Made by a program: the position numbers and the translations under genes. Of a DNA stretch of 64,000 nucleotides, positions 34,163 through 46,465 are shown in pieces. The stretch spans positions 5,177,001 through 5,241,000 of the forward strand of contig CM007989.1 in assembly GCA_002189035.1 (NCBI GenBank). Reading direction: 5' to 3'. The first letter of the stretch is position 1; each line of letters starts with the position of its first letter. Source of the DNA: Utricularia gibba (taxonomy: Eukaryota > Streptophyta > Magnoliopsida > Lamiales > Lentibulariaceae). The notes beneath the pieces are model-generated. The model was not told the DNA's origin. It did not search any database and saw only the letters and a program-made list of their open reading frames with translations.

Positions 34163-34825
34163 ATGGTTAGGGGAAAGTCAATAAGTACTGAGATGTCTGA
34201 GGAACCAAGTCAAGAGTCTCGCGAACCAGACACAGTGCCAAGGGCATCGGTAGGGGCTGGAGGTGAAGAAACTATGCGACAGCTTGTTCAAAATTTGTCT
34301 GCAGCCATGACAAGCCTCACTAATGTGTGTGTGCTAATGTGATGAGGAATAATGTGGGAAATTCAGGTAAAGAAGTTGCAAGTGAAGGGGTGACTTGCAA
34401 AAATGTAAAGGAAGCAAAGGATTACCATGAGTCACTCAACAAGGTGGGCGTGCGAACCTTCAAGTCCGGAACACTTGAGGAGGCAGAAGCTTGGATTCTG
34501 GGGTTGGAAGAGAAGTTAGAGTTTATAAAGCACCTGAGGAGATGAAAAAGATAATGGCTGTACATTGGCTAGACGGGAATGCTGCAGCAGGGTGGAGTTT
34601 GGCAGACTTCGTCAAGATACCACTTGGACCGAATTCATGACTGTGTTTTATGAAAACTTCTTTCCAGATGCGCTGAGACATGTCAAAAGAATGGAGTTTG
34701 ACAGACTTCATCTAGGGTCTATGATTGTGATTGAGTACTTGAGTAAATTCCATCACAACAGACGGCATGCACCCAACCTGTTGGCTGAAGAAAAGGAGAA
34801 AACACACAAGCACATTGAATGGTGA
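34163..34825 (+). pseudogene. Ty3/gypsy (chromovirus-like) gag fragment
   Basis: It opens MVRGKSISTEMSEEPSQES. In shifting frames it gives the retrotransposon gag core: AEAWILGLEEKLEFIKH, AVHWLDGNAAAGWS, TTWTEFMTVFYENFFPDALR, KRMEFDRLHLGSM and IEYLSKFHHNRRHAPNLL. At least two frameshifts and several stops break it. It ends at 34825, where Y-repeat sequence begins, so no pol follows. Confidence 0.8.
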
Positions 34826-34834
34826 TGCAATAGC

Positions 34835-36840
34835 CAACGTTGTAGTGTTTAGCTCTTCGTTTGTGCATGCCAAAACTGTCTAACAGACAGTGTGCCACGA
34901 AAACTAGCTCGACGTCAACTACATGTTCGAAGGTCTAGCAAATGCCATCAGAGAGTCTCATGGCGTATCCCGCACCACTTGCTTCCGTCCTTAGGCTCCA
35001 CCGTCAGTGTCTGGTTGATTGGCTGCGGATGACCATGCCGTCGTCTCCAGAATACCGATGCCCTTTGCCTAACAACGGAGTTTCCATTTCCTTCTTCGTC
35101 CTACTAACGGAATCAGCAACAAGGGTAGCCCCTACGAAGGCAATGGAGTTTCCGTTTCGATGGAAGGGTCACCTTCGCGGCACCATGTTTGATTCTTTAC
35201 CCTGAAGATGTCCCTCAGCTTGGGAGATTCTATATACATCGTGCACTTCTCAACGGAAGGATTGTGCCTCGTGGGATTCATGGCTGACGAATATTCAGGT
35301 TGCATCACCTTGAGTTTGGCATGGCTTCTTTCCAGAGGGTTCTAGTTTCGAGACTTGTTATTCTGTTGCGTCGATGCGCATCCAAGGATGTCCCCTATTG
35401 CATCACTTGAAAGCGATCAAATGAAAGTCCGTAAATGGAAATGCATGCGCAGCGATTGCTGCTTTAAGGACTTTGTTTGTGCAACTGTAACCTCTCTTCT
35501 CGTTGTGCACTTTTGCTCAAGTTTCGAACACCCTCATCACCCAATCCAGGTCAGGGCTTCCTAGGATCGCCAACCACTACACGAAGTTGGTATAGCACCA
35601 TCGAAGCGGCGGAATTTCCGAAAGTCTTTTGTGCAATGCGGCCGTGGCCACAAACCCATCTTCCCGACCGCGTTACTTGCTGGCTATGCAAGCAGATAGC
35701 GGTCATCCACAAGTCACGGTTACCCCGCTAGACGCGAATCTGGATAACTCTCATGCCTTGTTGCGCCAATCGTATGGCACTAGGTTATCGTGTAAGTGGT
35801 AGAGAACTTGGTTTGTGCGATTCAACAAACCCAGCGGAGGCACGTGTTATGCTGAGAAGGTACTTTCTGGCCCTTGGAATGTGCATACGTTGTTCACAGA
35901 CCCTAAATCTCAGGGCTCTCCAAGGTGGCCTACTTGGCCCGATCAGCATTGCACGTTCCAAAACTAACGAAGCTTCTTCTATAGTTCGAGGACCTCTGAC
36001 GCCGCATTACGAGGCAGACAGTAGGATAGAAGCTCGGTGTGTGTTAGCTGAAGCCTACACATCGCTCCATCCAAGAAATCCAAATGACTCTTCAACGAGT
36101 CACGGCTGTATTCAAGGAACTTCCAAATGGCTACCGTGTGGACGAATGTCGAGCACGCTGTACTCCTAAACCGATTATCACCCCATGAATCTTGGTGCCA
36201 GCTTGATCAAGTTCATTATTCAATATACTAGCTTCATGGGTGTTGCCTTTGCATATATGATGGTCTCAGACATCGAAGTCGAATCCTCCTTTACGCCTGT
36301 CGGACACTCTACTCAAGCGCTCTGGTTCGTCTGTCACGTCGTTGTGCTTTATCTACATCTTCGCATTAGTCGATTCTGCTCCTGACACGTAGTTACTAGC
36401 AATTTTATTCTAGTATGAATGAGTTTCTCCAGGGCTGCCATGAAGAGGAAGTGGCAGGGTCGTATCCATGCTCATTTTGATTACGATGGAAGAAAGAAAA
36501 CTCGATCGAGACCATGTGAATGTTCCAAGCTCCGACGAACTCTATCCACGACCCTACTTAGTGTATGGCACCGGTTGCTTCAGTCTATTCGTTACACAAT
36601 CAGTCTGTATTTGATGGGCAGTGAAGAGACCATGCCCCGTAATCCACTAGCTCGAATTTCGAACACCAATGCTTTCCGAGTCGCAATGTAGCAACCATAT
36701 GCTTATTCCTCCTACTTACGGCATCAGCAACAAGGGTAGGCCTGAGAAAGGGATGGTGGATGTGAAGGAGATACTCGTTTCAGTGGAAAAGTCGCCTCCA
36801 CTGCCACATGTTGGATGGTTTCTCTTAATGTGTATGTATC
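34835..36840 (+). repeat. family Y repeat, longest copy (about 2 kb)
   Basis: This is the most CpG-rich copy. Segments recur at 29030, 31580, 32957, 50918, 58967 and 59859 and, inverted, at 63264-64000. The order of shared blocks is the same in each copy. Frames such as 34942-35205 and 35753-36169 are open here but interrupted in the other copies, and none shows a known domain. The element class cannot be decided from this window. It is cut at the right by the LTR of element B. Confidence 0.7.
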
Positions 36841-36849
36841 TCACATACA

Positions 36850-37945
36850 GTGGTAAACAAGTTCAGTAAATAAGGTAGTTAAGCAATATCAGGTTTCTAC
36901 GCTAAGGTAATAGGTACTGGTTTTGACTCAAACTAATACGACGACGCCTTAAGGGTTTACGAGTGGTGTTATGCTAAGCTTCTTAACTTAATTTATAATC
37001 TTCCTACACTTACAACTTCAAATAACCTAAGTCTACCCAGGTCATTCATAATATTTTTGGCTTAAGCTAGTCCCCAATATCATAACCAACATTCCACTTA
37101 GGTCTACCCACATACAAGACATATAGAACTAGGTATACCCGGTTCTACTTGTTCTACCCTAGACTAACACCAACTGATCCTGTCTTGGTTTGTTGGTCTA
37201 CCTCTAAACCAAGCATCTAAGTTGTGAAACTACTTGCTCCCCTCCTTAGATCTACTCATGGTTTGTTAGGAACAAGAGTTAAGGAAGACAACTAAATTTC
37301 ATCATCAATATAAGCACATACCACCCACTTCTCCTTAAGGCATCCCTAAGACTTTAACCACTCATGCTTTGGAAATAAAACACGATTTCATTCATATAAG
37401 TTGGCCAAAATGGCAGAAACATTGTAAACAAGTAAAATGCAGAAAGTCGAAATGTTCAGAAAACTAGAGAGTAAATAAAGAGTGCTCTTCCGCCCGTTAG
37501 CTACTGTTCACAGCCCAGAACAGTGGCGCTGGACTGGGCTTTGGTGCTATTCTTCGTGATGAAGGCCTCCCTTCCCCCTTCTGGTTGGTGTTTTTCCCGT
37601 TGGGGAAGAAGACCGCCTTGCGTCCCCCCTCTATTCTCTGTGTTCTCCCTCTATTCTCTTTTTCGAAAATAAATTTCCCCTTTTCTTCAATCCATTGCAC
37701 TGTTGCTGTCCGCTAGTACTGTTCCCGACCGCTAGCACTGTTCCCAGCCTGAATTTGCAATCTGTGGTAGCGGACGAACAATGCTCTTTGTCCTTCTCCG
37801 GATTTTGCGCCCTTTTTTGCTTGTTTTACACGTTTTCAAGTCTGATTTTCGCCTTATCTCCGTAGTTTACTGACAGGAAACAAAACAGATAAGCAAGTTC
37901 TCGACTATTCCTAGCATAGACTAACAGACACATACCCGAACATCA
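36850..37945 (-). repeat. 3' LTR of Athila element B, truncated
   Basis: It matches 45620-46326 from GTGGTAAACAAGTTCAGTAA through CTTCCGCCCGTTAGCTACTG. The last 210 or so bases of the LTR (towards CGTTTATCA) are missing at the left edge, where Y sequence begins. The right edge is placed at minus-strand TGATGTTCGGG by analogy to the TGAT/ATCA ends. No strong polypurine tract was seen there, so it is uncertain. Confidence 0.7.
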
Positions 37946-38013
37946 TCCTAAGTAAAAATAAAACTAAGAAATAAAAATAAAATAAAACTACGCAAAATAA
38001 GTTCAACAGCAGG

Positions 38014-39826
38014 TTATTTGCTCAGGGAGGAGTCTTTCACTCCCTTTTTAAATTCTTGCACTTCACGAATTAAATCAGACATTTTCTCATTCAATTCTTT
38101 GATCATTTCCGGGCAGCAGCATTCTGTGCTGTTGTGCTTGGAGGTTGCAAGAGCAAGGGCATTTGTGTTGCCTTCTTCAGGGATAGGCTGTCCGCAAAGA
38201 CCTGCCAAAGATCTAAAAACAAACCCACTTCCTTGGGCTTTAATTAGTCCTGCCACTTTCAAGAAATATGCATCTAAAGGCACTGTCTTAGACTCAACAG
38301 TAAAATATTCCAATTCAAACAGTTTCTCTGGGCATAAAGTATGAGCAATATGCGTAATAATGTTTCCAAAACTCAAATGTTGAATTTTTGTACGCCTATA
38401 GTCTCTAATCATTTGCTCAGCAATCATGGCACCTAAGTTCAGGGATCGTTTGTTCATGATACACCACATAACAAATAATTCACACTTATAAAGGGAATTA
38501 AATCCTACTGTTCGTCCAAAGAGGGTGGTGATAACAAGGATATGAACATAACGCATAACTGGATCAACAAACAAATCTGCCTTAAACTATATAGCATGCT
38601 GGTCGGTCAGAATCGCATAGATTTCCTCAGCATCAAATTCATCGGGATAATCAAAAAGGGATGCAGCAAACTCATGAGAATCCACATCATTTTCTGAACA
38701 AAATCCTAGAGCTACGTTCCACTTAGCTAATGAAAAAGAAAATTGAATCCCCATTAACCTAAAAGAAATAGCAGCAGGGTGTTCAACATGTCTGAAAATT
38801 CAATTTCAGGAATTTCATACGCAAAAGTGGAAGCAAATTCATAAGAAAGTTCAATATATGCAGGGAATTTCATTTCAAATAATTTCATGAATGCTGTTCC
38901 TTCAAACAGGGAAGAAATTCTATCAGCAATTCCTAATTCTTCCAAAATATCATGATCAATATGACGACATGGTGTTACCTTTGCACCCTTGACCTCACCA
39001 TACCGTTCAGCTTGCATTTCTTCTGTGAAAGTTAGGTATTGGGTGTTCAACATGTCTACGTGATGCTTGAAGTATGGTATCCCCTTGCGCGTCATTTGCC
39101 TCTAAAATTTCTCCTTTTCATGCGCAAACTTCCCTGCTTTCAAATACAGAGGCACCAGTCTAGGTAAAAATTTATTTTTTTAACTTGCACCTTCATTTTC
39201 CTTTCCTGTTGTGCTTCTGAGTGGCTGCTCCTCTGCTTCCTCAATCTCCTCATTCTGATTTTCTTGATTTTTGCCCTCATTTCTATCCATTAGATTTTCT
39301 TCCTTGGCAGCTTGTTCTTCCTCTGGTCTATCCATTTCATCTCCTGATTTTTCAGTGTTTTTCTCTGGAGCAGGTGGTGCTGGTTCTTGGGCGTGACATC
39401 CTCTTCTTCAGGGCAGGTTCGTCCAGTGGTACTCTCTGCTTTTTCTTCCTGCCCTTCCCTTTCTTCTTCTTCGTCAAGACTTGTGGCTCTGTCGGCAGTT
39501 CCTCCACTGGTTTTTCTTTTGTAGCTCTTCTACATGTCTCTCAATCTTTGTTGGAGGCTGACATTGTCCATGTTGGTGTTGTCAGATGGTTCTCCCATCT
39601 CAGTGGCCTGAAGGATCACGTCCACTCCCTGGAAATTTTCTGCATCGGCAATAGTAGGCAAATTTCCTTCTTCGAGGGCTGGAGCAGCAGTGATTTCTGC
39701 TTCTGCGGTTCCATCACCTCTCCTTTGCGGTTTTTCTTCCACTTCTTGCTGCAGGCATGTTGTTTCTACCGCTGTAATTTTTCAGAAAAATTCACAAGAG
39801 AAACGGTTGAAGTGAGGAACAAATAA
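38014..39826 (-). pseudogene. Athila 3' ORF (env-position) of element B
   Basis: Minus-strand frames in three phases cover an N-terminal Glu/Lys-rich part (39742-39530, EEKPQRRGDGTAEAEI). A middle part follows (39095-38754, TRKGIPYFKHHVDMLNTQYL, FEMKFPAYIELSYEFASTF), then a C-terminal part (38574-38014, MRYVHILVITTLFGRTVGF, RSLNLGAMIAEQMIRDYR, ending in a short coiled-coil-like KELNEKMSDLIREVQEFKKG). The order and NLGxxIAxQM motif match element A. Function in Athila is unknown. The plus-strand frame 39221-39826 is its shadow. Confidence 0.65.
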
Positions 39827-40105
39827 ACTGCTCCTCCAATTCATTTCAAGCACCAGGGGTTTTCCTGTCATTTCCTTGGGTGCGACTTCCCACTTCTCTC
39901 AACGGTTGAATTTTTGCGTAACTCCTCATGCTCAATTACCCTTGAGTCAAGCATCCATCCTTACCCAACAGCACAAAACATGGAAAAAAAAATCCTAAAA
40001 GAAAACATTAAAACAGAAATACAATGCATAAATTAAAAGAGTTAACCATGGGTTGCCTCCCATAAGCGCCCTTGTTTAAAGTCTTGGACCCGACTTCTTG
40101 TGTGA
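39827..40105 (-). other. spacer between integrase and 3' ORF of element B
   Basis: Contains ATGGGTTGCCTCCCAT (plus-strand reading), also present after integrase in element A near 11432. No coding signal. Confidence 0.5.
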
Positions 40106-41317
40106 CTACGTTTTTGGTGAATCCATCAGCTTGATCACCTCCAGATTTCCTGTGATCATGTTAGCATTTTCATAGAAAATTTTTAATCTATGGCCATTTA
40201 CCAAAAATCCCTTGTTTGAGTCTCCATCAAATATGTCTACAGCACCATTTGGAAAAATTTCCTTCACAATAAAAGGCCCTACCTATCTTGATTTCAGCTT
40301 CCCAGGATGCAATTTCAACTTGGATTGAAATAATAAGACTTTCTGGCCAATCTCAAAATTTCTCCTGGAAATGTGCGCGTCATGATATCTCTTAGTCCGA
40401 GCCTTGAATAGTTTTGAGCTCTCGTACGCATCATTTCTCAACTCTTCCAGTTCCGAAAGCTGGAGTTTCCTGTGGCTTGCACTAAGGTCTCTATCCAAAT
40501 TTAACTTCTTCACAGCCCACTAGGCCTTGTGCTGAAGAGCTGCTGGTAATCTACAAGGCTTCCCATAGACCAACCGAAATGGAGAGGTTCCAATGGAAGT
40601 CTTGTATGCTGTCCATATAGTCCAAAGTGCATCTTTCAACCTCATGCTCCAATCCTTTCTGTTTGGGTTCACAACTTTCTCCATAATTTGTTTGATTTCT
40701 CTGTTGGAGACTTCAGTTTGTCCATTGGTTTGTGGATGATATGCTGTAGAAGGCTTGTACCAAACATTAAAGTGCTTCAAAACACTCCTTAAGGGCTGAT
40801 TATAAAAATGTGTTCCCCTATCACTGATCAGCGCCTTAGGAGTCCCATATCTCGTAAAGATGTTGTTGCGCAAGAAATTAATCACAGTTTTTGCATCATC
40901 AGTCCTCGTAGGGATTGCCTCAATCCATTTGGACACATAATCAACAGCAACCAAAATATAATTGTAACCTGCTGAAGTAGGAAATGGTCCAACAAAATCT
41001 ATACCCCATACATCAAATAATTCATATACCAGGATTCCTTGCTGGGGCATTTCGTTTCGGTTTGATAAATTTCCTACCCTTTGGCATGGTTCACAACCTT
41101 TGCAATGGGCATAGCAATCTCTGAAAATATGTGGCCAATAAAATCCGCAATCTAGAATTTTTCTTGTTGTTCTATTTGGTCCATGATGTCCACCAAAAGG
41201 TCCTGCATGACAAGAATCAATTATTTTTGAAATTTCATTTTCATGAACACACCTTCGCATGAAACCATCATTGCATCTCTTCCATAAATATGGGTCATCC
41301 CATCCCATATGTAGCAT
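40106..41317 (-). pseudogene. integrase of Athila element B
   Basis: One frame of 404 codons with two internal stops (at 40520 and 40283). The zinc region is HAGPFGGHHGPNRTTRKIL..C..C. The core has WGIDFVGPFPTSAGYNYIL (Asp), ALISDRGTHFYNQPLRSVL (Asp) and TAYHPQTNGQTEVSNREI (Glu), so all three catalytic residues are present. The C-terminal module ([32 protein letters not shown]) is complete. It is joined to the RNase H frame by a frameshift near 41240. It is the best preserved integrase in the window. Confidence 0.88.
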
Positions 41318-42831
41318 TTGGCATCACTCTTAAGCTTGTTCCTTGCATGATAGTCCATTCCAGGTGGCATCACCCCTGTGGAAACAAAGTTTGCAAGATC
41401 AGCAAACCACGGTTCACGTATACTAGTCTGAACTAAGAATAGCTGCTCATCCGGGAACGTTTCAGTTATGATTCCATCTCCTTCACTTCCTTCAATCCTG
41501 CTGAGATGATCAGCCACAAGGTTCTCCCTTCCAGGCCTGTCCTTTATCTCAACATCAAACTCTTGAATAAGAAGGACCCATCTAATGAGTCTTGGTTTGG
41601 AGTCCTTCTTCTCCATTAAGTGCTTCACTGCCGAATGATCAGTGTACACCACCACCTTGCTACCTAAAAGATAAGAACGAAATTTTTCCAAAGCAAAAAT
41701 AACAGCAAGAAATTCCCTTTCAGTGATGGTATAATTTTTCTGGGACTTATACAAAGTTTTCGAAGCATAAGAGATAACATGGTGGTTTACTTCGATTTTC
41801 TTTTCTAATACAGCACCCACGGCATGATTACTTGCATCACACATGATCTCAAAATCATATTTCCAATCAGGTGGTTGCATAACAGGTGCAGTAGTAACAG
41901 CCTTTTTTAAAAAAATAAAAGCTTGCTTACATGAATCATCAAAATCAAAGGCAATATCATTATGCAACAACCTACTAAGAGGCAAGGCAATTTTCGAAAA
42001 ATTCTTAATAAACCTCCTATAAAAACCAACATGTCCTAAAAATGATCTAATAACTTTCACATCAATAGGATAAGGAAGTTCAGACATATTTTCAATTTTT
42101 GCCTTATCTACCTCAATGCCTTTTTTAGAAATTACATGGCCTAAAACAATTCCATGATCCACCATAAAATGACATTTTTCAGAATTTAAAACCAAATTCT
42201 TTTCCACACATTTCTTTAAAACTTGATCTAAATGCTCTAAGCATGACTCAAAATTCTCTCCATATACAGTAAAATCATCCATAAATATTTCAATAAAATC
42301 ATCACCAAAATTAGATAAAATACTAGTCATACACCTCTGAAATGTAGCTAGGGCATTAAATAATCCGAAGGGCATCCTCCTATACGCATAAGTTCCACAT
42401 GGGCATGTGAAGGTTGTCTTATCTTGGTCCTATCCTAAAATAGGAACCTGATTATATCCAGAATATCCATCCAAAAAACAATAAAATGATTTTCCAGCCA
42501 ATTTTTCCAACATTTGATCAATAAAAGGCAAAGGATAATGGTTTTTCTTTGTCACTTTATTTAATTTTCGATAATCAATGCAAACGCGCCATCCATTTTG
42601 CACCCTTTGTGGAACAAGCTCGCTTTTCTCATTCTCCACCACAGTCATCCCTGTTTTCTTTGGCACCACGTGAATGGGACTCACCCATTCACTATCTGTG
42701 ATAGAGTAAATAATCTCTACATCATGGAGTTTAACAATTTCTTTTCTTACCACCTCCATCATGTTTGGGTTGAGGCGTCTTTGAGGTTGGCGAACTGGTT
42801 TTGCACCATCCTCCAGAAAAATTCTGTGCAT
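41221..42831 (-). pseudogene. reverse transcriptase and RNase H of Athila element B
   Basis: RT starts at RQPQRRLNPNMMEVVRKEI and runs through GWRVCIDYRKLNKVTKKNHY and FLDGYSGYNQVPI. A single TAG (42430) follows, then [15 protein letters not shown] and the intact catalytic box [15 protein letters not shown]. RNase H follows without a break: [41 protein letters not shown] and [12 protein letters not shown]. One in-frame stop separates the two RT halves, so little damage is needed to explain inactivity. A frameshift near 41240 leads to integrase. Confidence 0.9.
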
Positions 42832-42896
42832 GCATATGTATGGGCAGATCCCCTCAATGGCATCAAGCGTCCAACCTATTGGCTTCTTATTTCTGT

Positions 42897-43550
42897 TCAG
42901 ACCTCGAGCAGTTGTGACTCTTGGTCTGAGCTTAGACCAGTGGAGATGATAACCGGGTTCCTAAACTCTGCGTCAAGAAAAACGTATTTCAAATGATTAG
43001 GCAATGGTTTTAATTCAGCTAACCTCTCTTCCTGAGTCTTGGCTTGCACCACATTTAATTGCTCGAATTTTGCAAATAAAGATTCTTCATGAGCCTCTTT
43101 CTTTTCTTGAATTTCTTTCTTCAAGTGCTCCTCAATTAGTCCATCCATGACATCCACAGCACAAATGCTCTCAAAATCACTGGTATAATTCTTCACATCC
43201 TTCATGTCCAGTGTGATTTTGTCTTCATCAAAAGAAAGCTCGATGGTCCCCATCTTCATGTTGATAATAGCATTAGAAGTGCTCAAGAATGGTCTCCCCA
43301 AGATAATGGTCATGTCTTTTGATCCTCCAGTGGGCAGGTTCACCACATAAAAATCAGCTGGGAATTCAAGATGCTTAATTTTCACCAAAACATCCTCTAC
43401 TAGGCCCTTGGGAGAGATCACTCTCCTATCCGCTAACTCAATTTGCACACCCGACGCTTGCAAAGGTCCCAACCTAAGTGCCTCATAAACAGAATTCGGC
43501 ATGACATTTATAGAAGCTCCCAGGTCTGCCATAGCTCTCCTAATGCACAA
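42897..43550 (-). pseudogene. aspartic protease region of Athila element B
   Basis: It contains the active-site motif ADLGASINVMPNSVYEAL, the flap-like ADRRVISPKGLVEDVLVKI and DMTIILGRPFLSTSNAI. An acidic and Lys/Glu-rich linker leads towards RT. The frame differs from RT, so a frameshift lies between 42831 and 42897. Confidence 0.85.
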
Positions 43551-44122
43551 ATCTCCTATTTTGCATAGAATAAAAAATGTACCCGGATCCTTACGCTACT
43601 CGGGTAATTTCCATGTAAGAAGTACTGAGCAGCTTTCACTCAACTTCACCTTGCCCTTCTCCTTCAGCTTCGGTTTGGACATACACAATTGCTTCAAATA
43701 TTTAACACTCTTCGGCACAAGATCAATATACTCCAAAAGAGTCAAATTCAATTGAGTATTTCAAAATTTTCTCCTTCTCAGTTTGCTCTTCTTTCGCCTT
43801 CAGCCTTCATGGAAAAGGAGGCTGGGTCACCTTCACTACAACAGGTTCTGGGAGTACCTCAATTTCGTCTTCACTCTGAACAGCAACTTCGTTCTCCTCT
43901 GTCTCTTTCTTCTTAGTCTGGGGCTGGACTAATTCTCGTCCAGGCTTCTCTTTTCCACTCCTAAGTGTCATGGCGCTGATGTTCAGCCCTCCACTGGAAT
44001 TTGGATTTGGCTTGGGTTGAGATGGCACACTCCCTTTCTGTTTTAGGTCTCCAAGCTCTGCTGCTAGCTAAATCACTTGAACCTCCAAATTCCAGATTGC
44101 TTGTTGATTTTCAACTTGATTC
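43551..44122 (-). other. gag-protease linker of element B
   Basis: Low-complexity coding remnant. The minus strand gives SQPKPNPNSSGGLNISAMTL and a Glu-rich stretch (44028-43807), as commonly seen between Athila gag and protease. Frames are broken. Confidence 0.5.
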
Positions 44123-45268
44123 TTAATTGATTGCGCCATGAATGTCTTCAACATATCTTCCAACGAATTTCCAGAATTCACTCCAGCATTTCCTTGATAT
44201 GAGGCGCCTGATAAGATCTTTGCTCCTGAAAATTTTGCTGCCCCATGGTTGAGCTTTCTCCTTTGTAAGAATTTTCATTGTTGCTTCAACGAAAATTTGG
44301 ATGATCCCTCCAGCCAGGGTTGTAAGTGTTAGAATAAGGGTCATATTTCTTCCTTTGCTGGGCTCCAAGTATCCCATAGGCTTTACATGCTCTTCTTCAA
44401 ATAAATCGGGCACTTGTCCGCAACATGCCCAGTTCTGTGACAGTTTTCCGCACGGCATGTTCTTAGCCTGGAATAAGAACAGCTCCTTCATCATTTCTGA
44501 CATAGCAGCAACATTTTTCGTGATCTCATTTTCTGAACCTCTGGGCTTGCTCTCCAGTTCATACACTCTCTTGTTTGAGACTTGCTTCCTGATGATATGC
44601 CTCGAATGCTCAGCCAACTCCTCAAGCAAGGAAAGTGCTTCGGTTGGTGTCTTCTTTTTTAGAAATCCTCCTACCGCTCAATCTTCCATTGCTCGGTCAG
44701 TGCATAATAATCCATCATAGAAGTATTTGACCAAAGCATTGGTCTGAAAACCATGGTGTGGGCAGGAACCTAAAAGATGATTAAATCTCTCCCAATATTC
44801 GTGCGATGATTCTCCACTCATTTGTTCAACATCACTGATTTCTTTTCTAATACCTTCAGCCTTGGAAGCTGGAAAATACTTGCTCAAAACCACTTTCTTC
44901 ATTCCAGCCTAATCGGTTATGCTTCCAGGCCATAGTGAGTTGAACCATGTTTTAGCTCCTCCTTCCAAAGTGAACTGGAAGTCTCTCAAACAAATGGAAT
45001 CTTCAGTCATTCCTGCTCCCTTGAATGAAGTGCATACCGATGTTACATTGTCTAGATGCTCATGGGGGTTCTCTCCAATTTTTCCATAAAACTTGGGCAA
45101 AAAATTGATCATCGCCGGTTTCAGCTCATTCGCTCCATCCTCTGGAAATCTGATGCACAGACCCCTGTAAGTGTGATCAGCAGCATCCAATTCGTTTAAG
45201 GTCTTCTCAAGTTCAGCCATTGTGAAATTTCTGATAGTCTCGGGTGAGAGTTGTCTCGATCTGCTCAC
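44123..45268 (-). pseudogene. gag of Athila element B
   Basis: It runs from MSRSRQLSPETIRNFTMAEL (45268) through FYGKIGENPHEHLDNV and FTLEGGAKTWFNSLWPGSI. A TAG at about 44906 follows, then KYFPASKAEGIRKEIS and GESSHEYWERFNHLLGSCP. After another stop it reads EELAEHSRHIIRKQVSNK. The first two pieces share a frame. The zinc-knuckle region is only a trace: Cys-rich near 44400-44460 (NWACCGQVPDLF) in a shifted frame. It is related to the gag fragment at 6890-7195. Confidence 0.85.
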
Positions 45269-45389
45269 TTTCTTGACTCTTACCTGTTTTTGCTGATACC
45301 TCTCTCAATTTCTGGAAGAAAAGTGAGATTATCTGCACCAGAAGAACATAAATGCATCAACTAAAAACACAAAAGAATTAAACACCACT

Positions 45390-45406
45390 CCCCGGCAACG
45401 GCGCCA
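45390..45406 (-). other. primer-binding site (tRNA-Asp type), element B
   Basis: The minus strand reads TGGCGCCGTTGCCGGGG, three bases inside the 5' LTR. It is an exact match to the complement of the plant tRNA-Asp 3' end. Confidence 0.9.
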
Positions 45407-45409
45407 ATT

Positions 45410-46326
45410 TGATAAACGGAAATTTCCTAATATCGTTGAAAATAAAAATAGAAAATCCGTATCAAATAAATTTATAATCCCTAATATACACAAAATACAA
45501 ATTTGGAAAACTTGTATACTGGATATCAGTGTCGATCATGAAGAGCTTGTGCTTGCTAAGTATTTTAGTACATGCATAATTTCGGATAACAGTAGGTCTT
45601 AGTCTAACCTCGAACTAACAGTGGTAAACAAGTTCAGTAAACAAGGTAGGTAAGCAATATCAGGTTTCTACGCTAAGGTAACAGGTACTAGTTTTGACTC
45701 AGACTAATACGACGACGCCTTAAGCGTCTGCGGGTGGTGTTATGCTAAGCTTCTTAACTTAATTTATTATCTTCCTACACTCACAACTTCAAATAACCTA
45801 AGTCTACCCAGGTCATTCATCATATTTTTGGCTTAAGCTAGTCCCCAATGTCATAACCCACATTGCAATTAGGTCTACCCGCATGCAAGGCAAATAGTAC
45901 TAGGTTTACCCGATTCTACTGATTCTACCCTGGACTAACACCGACTGATCCTGTCTTGGTTTGTTGGTCTACCTCTAAACCAAGCATCTAAGTTGTAAAA
46001 CTAATTGGTCTCCTCCTTAGATCTACCCATGGTTTGTTAGGAACAAGAGTTAAGGAAGGCAACTAAATTTCATAATCAACCTAAGCAGATACCACCCACT
46101 TCTACTTAAGGCATCCCTAAGACTCTTGCCACTTATGCTTTGGAAATAAAACACGATTTCATTTATATACTCTTGGCAGAAACATTGTAAACAAGTAAAA
46201 TGCAAAAAGTCGAAATGCTCAGAAAACTAGAAAGTAAATAAAGAGTGCTCTTCCGCCCGTTAGCTACTGTTCACAGCTCAGAACAGTAGCGTTGGACTGG
46301 GCTCCGGTGCTATTCTTAGTGATGAA
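45410..46326 (-). repeat. 5' LTR of Athila element B, outer end lost
   Basis: The inner edge is CCGTTTATCA next to the primer site. The match to the 3' LTR is lost after GTGATGAAG (46326), where a gypsy RNase H fragment begins. The missing outer part corresponds to about 37565-37945 of the other LTR. Confidence 0.8.
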
Positions 46327-46452
46327 GCCCATGAAGCTTCTCACTAAAATAAGCAAGTGGACGTCCATTTTGCATTAATACAGCACCAATGCCTAAACCT
46401 GATGCATCACATTCAATTTTAAAAGTATCAGAAAAATTTGGAAGTGCTAAGA
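46327..46452 (-). pseudogene. chromovirus-type gypsy RT/RNase H fragment
   Basis: The minus strand reads FKIECDASGLGIGAVLMQNG, then RPLAYFSEKLHGL, the start of RNase H in plant chromoviruses and clearly different from Athila. It is only about 126 bases long and is wedged between the broken LTR of element B and the copia C4 LTR. Confidence 0.8.
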
Positions 46453-46465
46453 GATGTGTTGAGCA

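Larger units (their letters stand above)
36850..46326 (-). mobile_element. Athila-type Ty3/gypsy retrotransposon B
   Basis: About 9.5 kb in minus orientation: 5' LTR (45410-46326, outer end lost), tRNA-Asp primer site, gag, protease, RT-RNase H, integrase, 3' ORF and 3' LTR (36850-37945, inner end of the sequence lost). The LTR ends TGAT...ATCA resemble family X. Coding damage is lighter than in element A: the RT catalytic box is intact, and RT and integrase are each interrupted by only one or two stops. Both outer ends are truncated, so no target duplication can be sought. Confidence 0.88.

Noticed and set aside
34942-36169. Open frames in the longest Y copy as a possible new protein
   Set aside because: Other Y copies interrupt these frames and no domain is recognisable. 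Kept only as a finding about the repeat family.
39221-39826. 201-residue plus-strand frame rich in Phe and Ser
   Set aside because: It is the opposite strand of the Glu/Lys-rich part of the Athila 3' ORF of element B. The composition is what a shadow of such a region would give.
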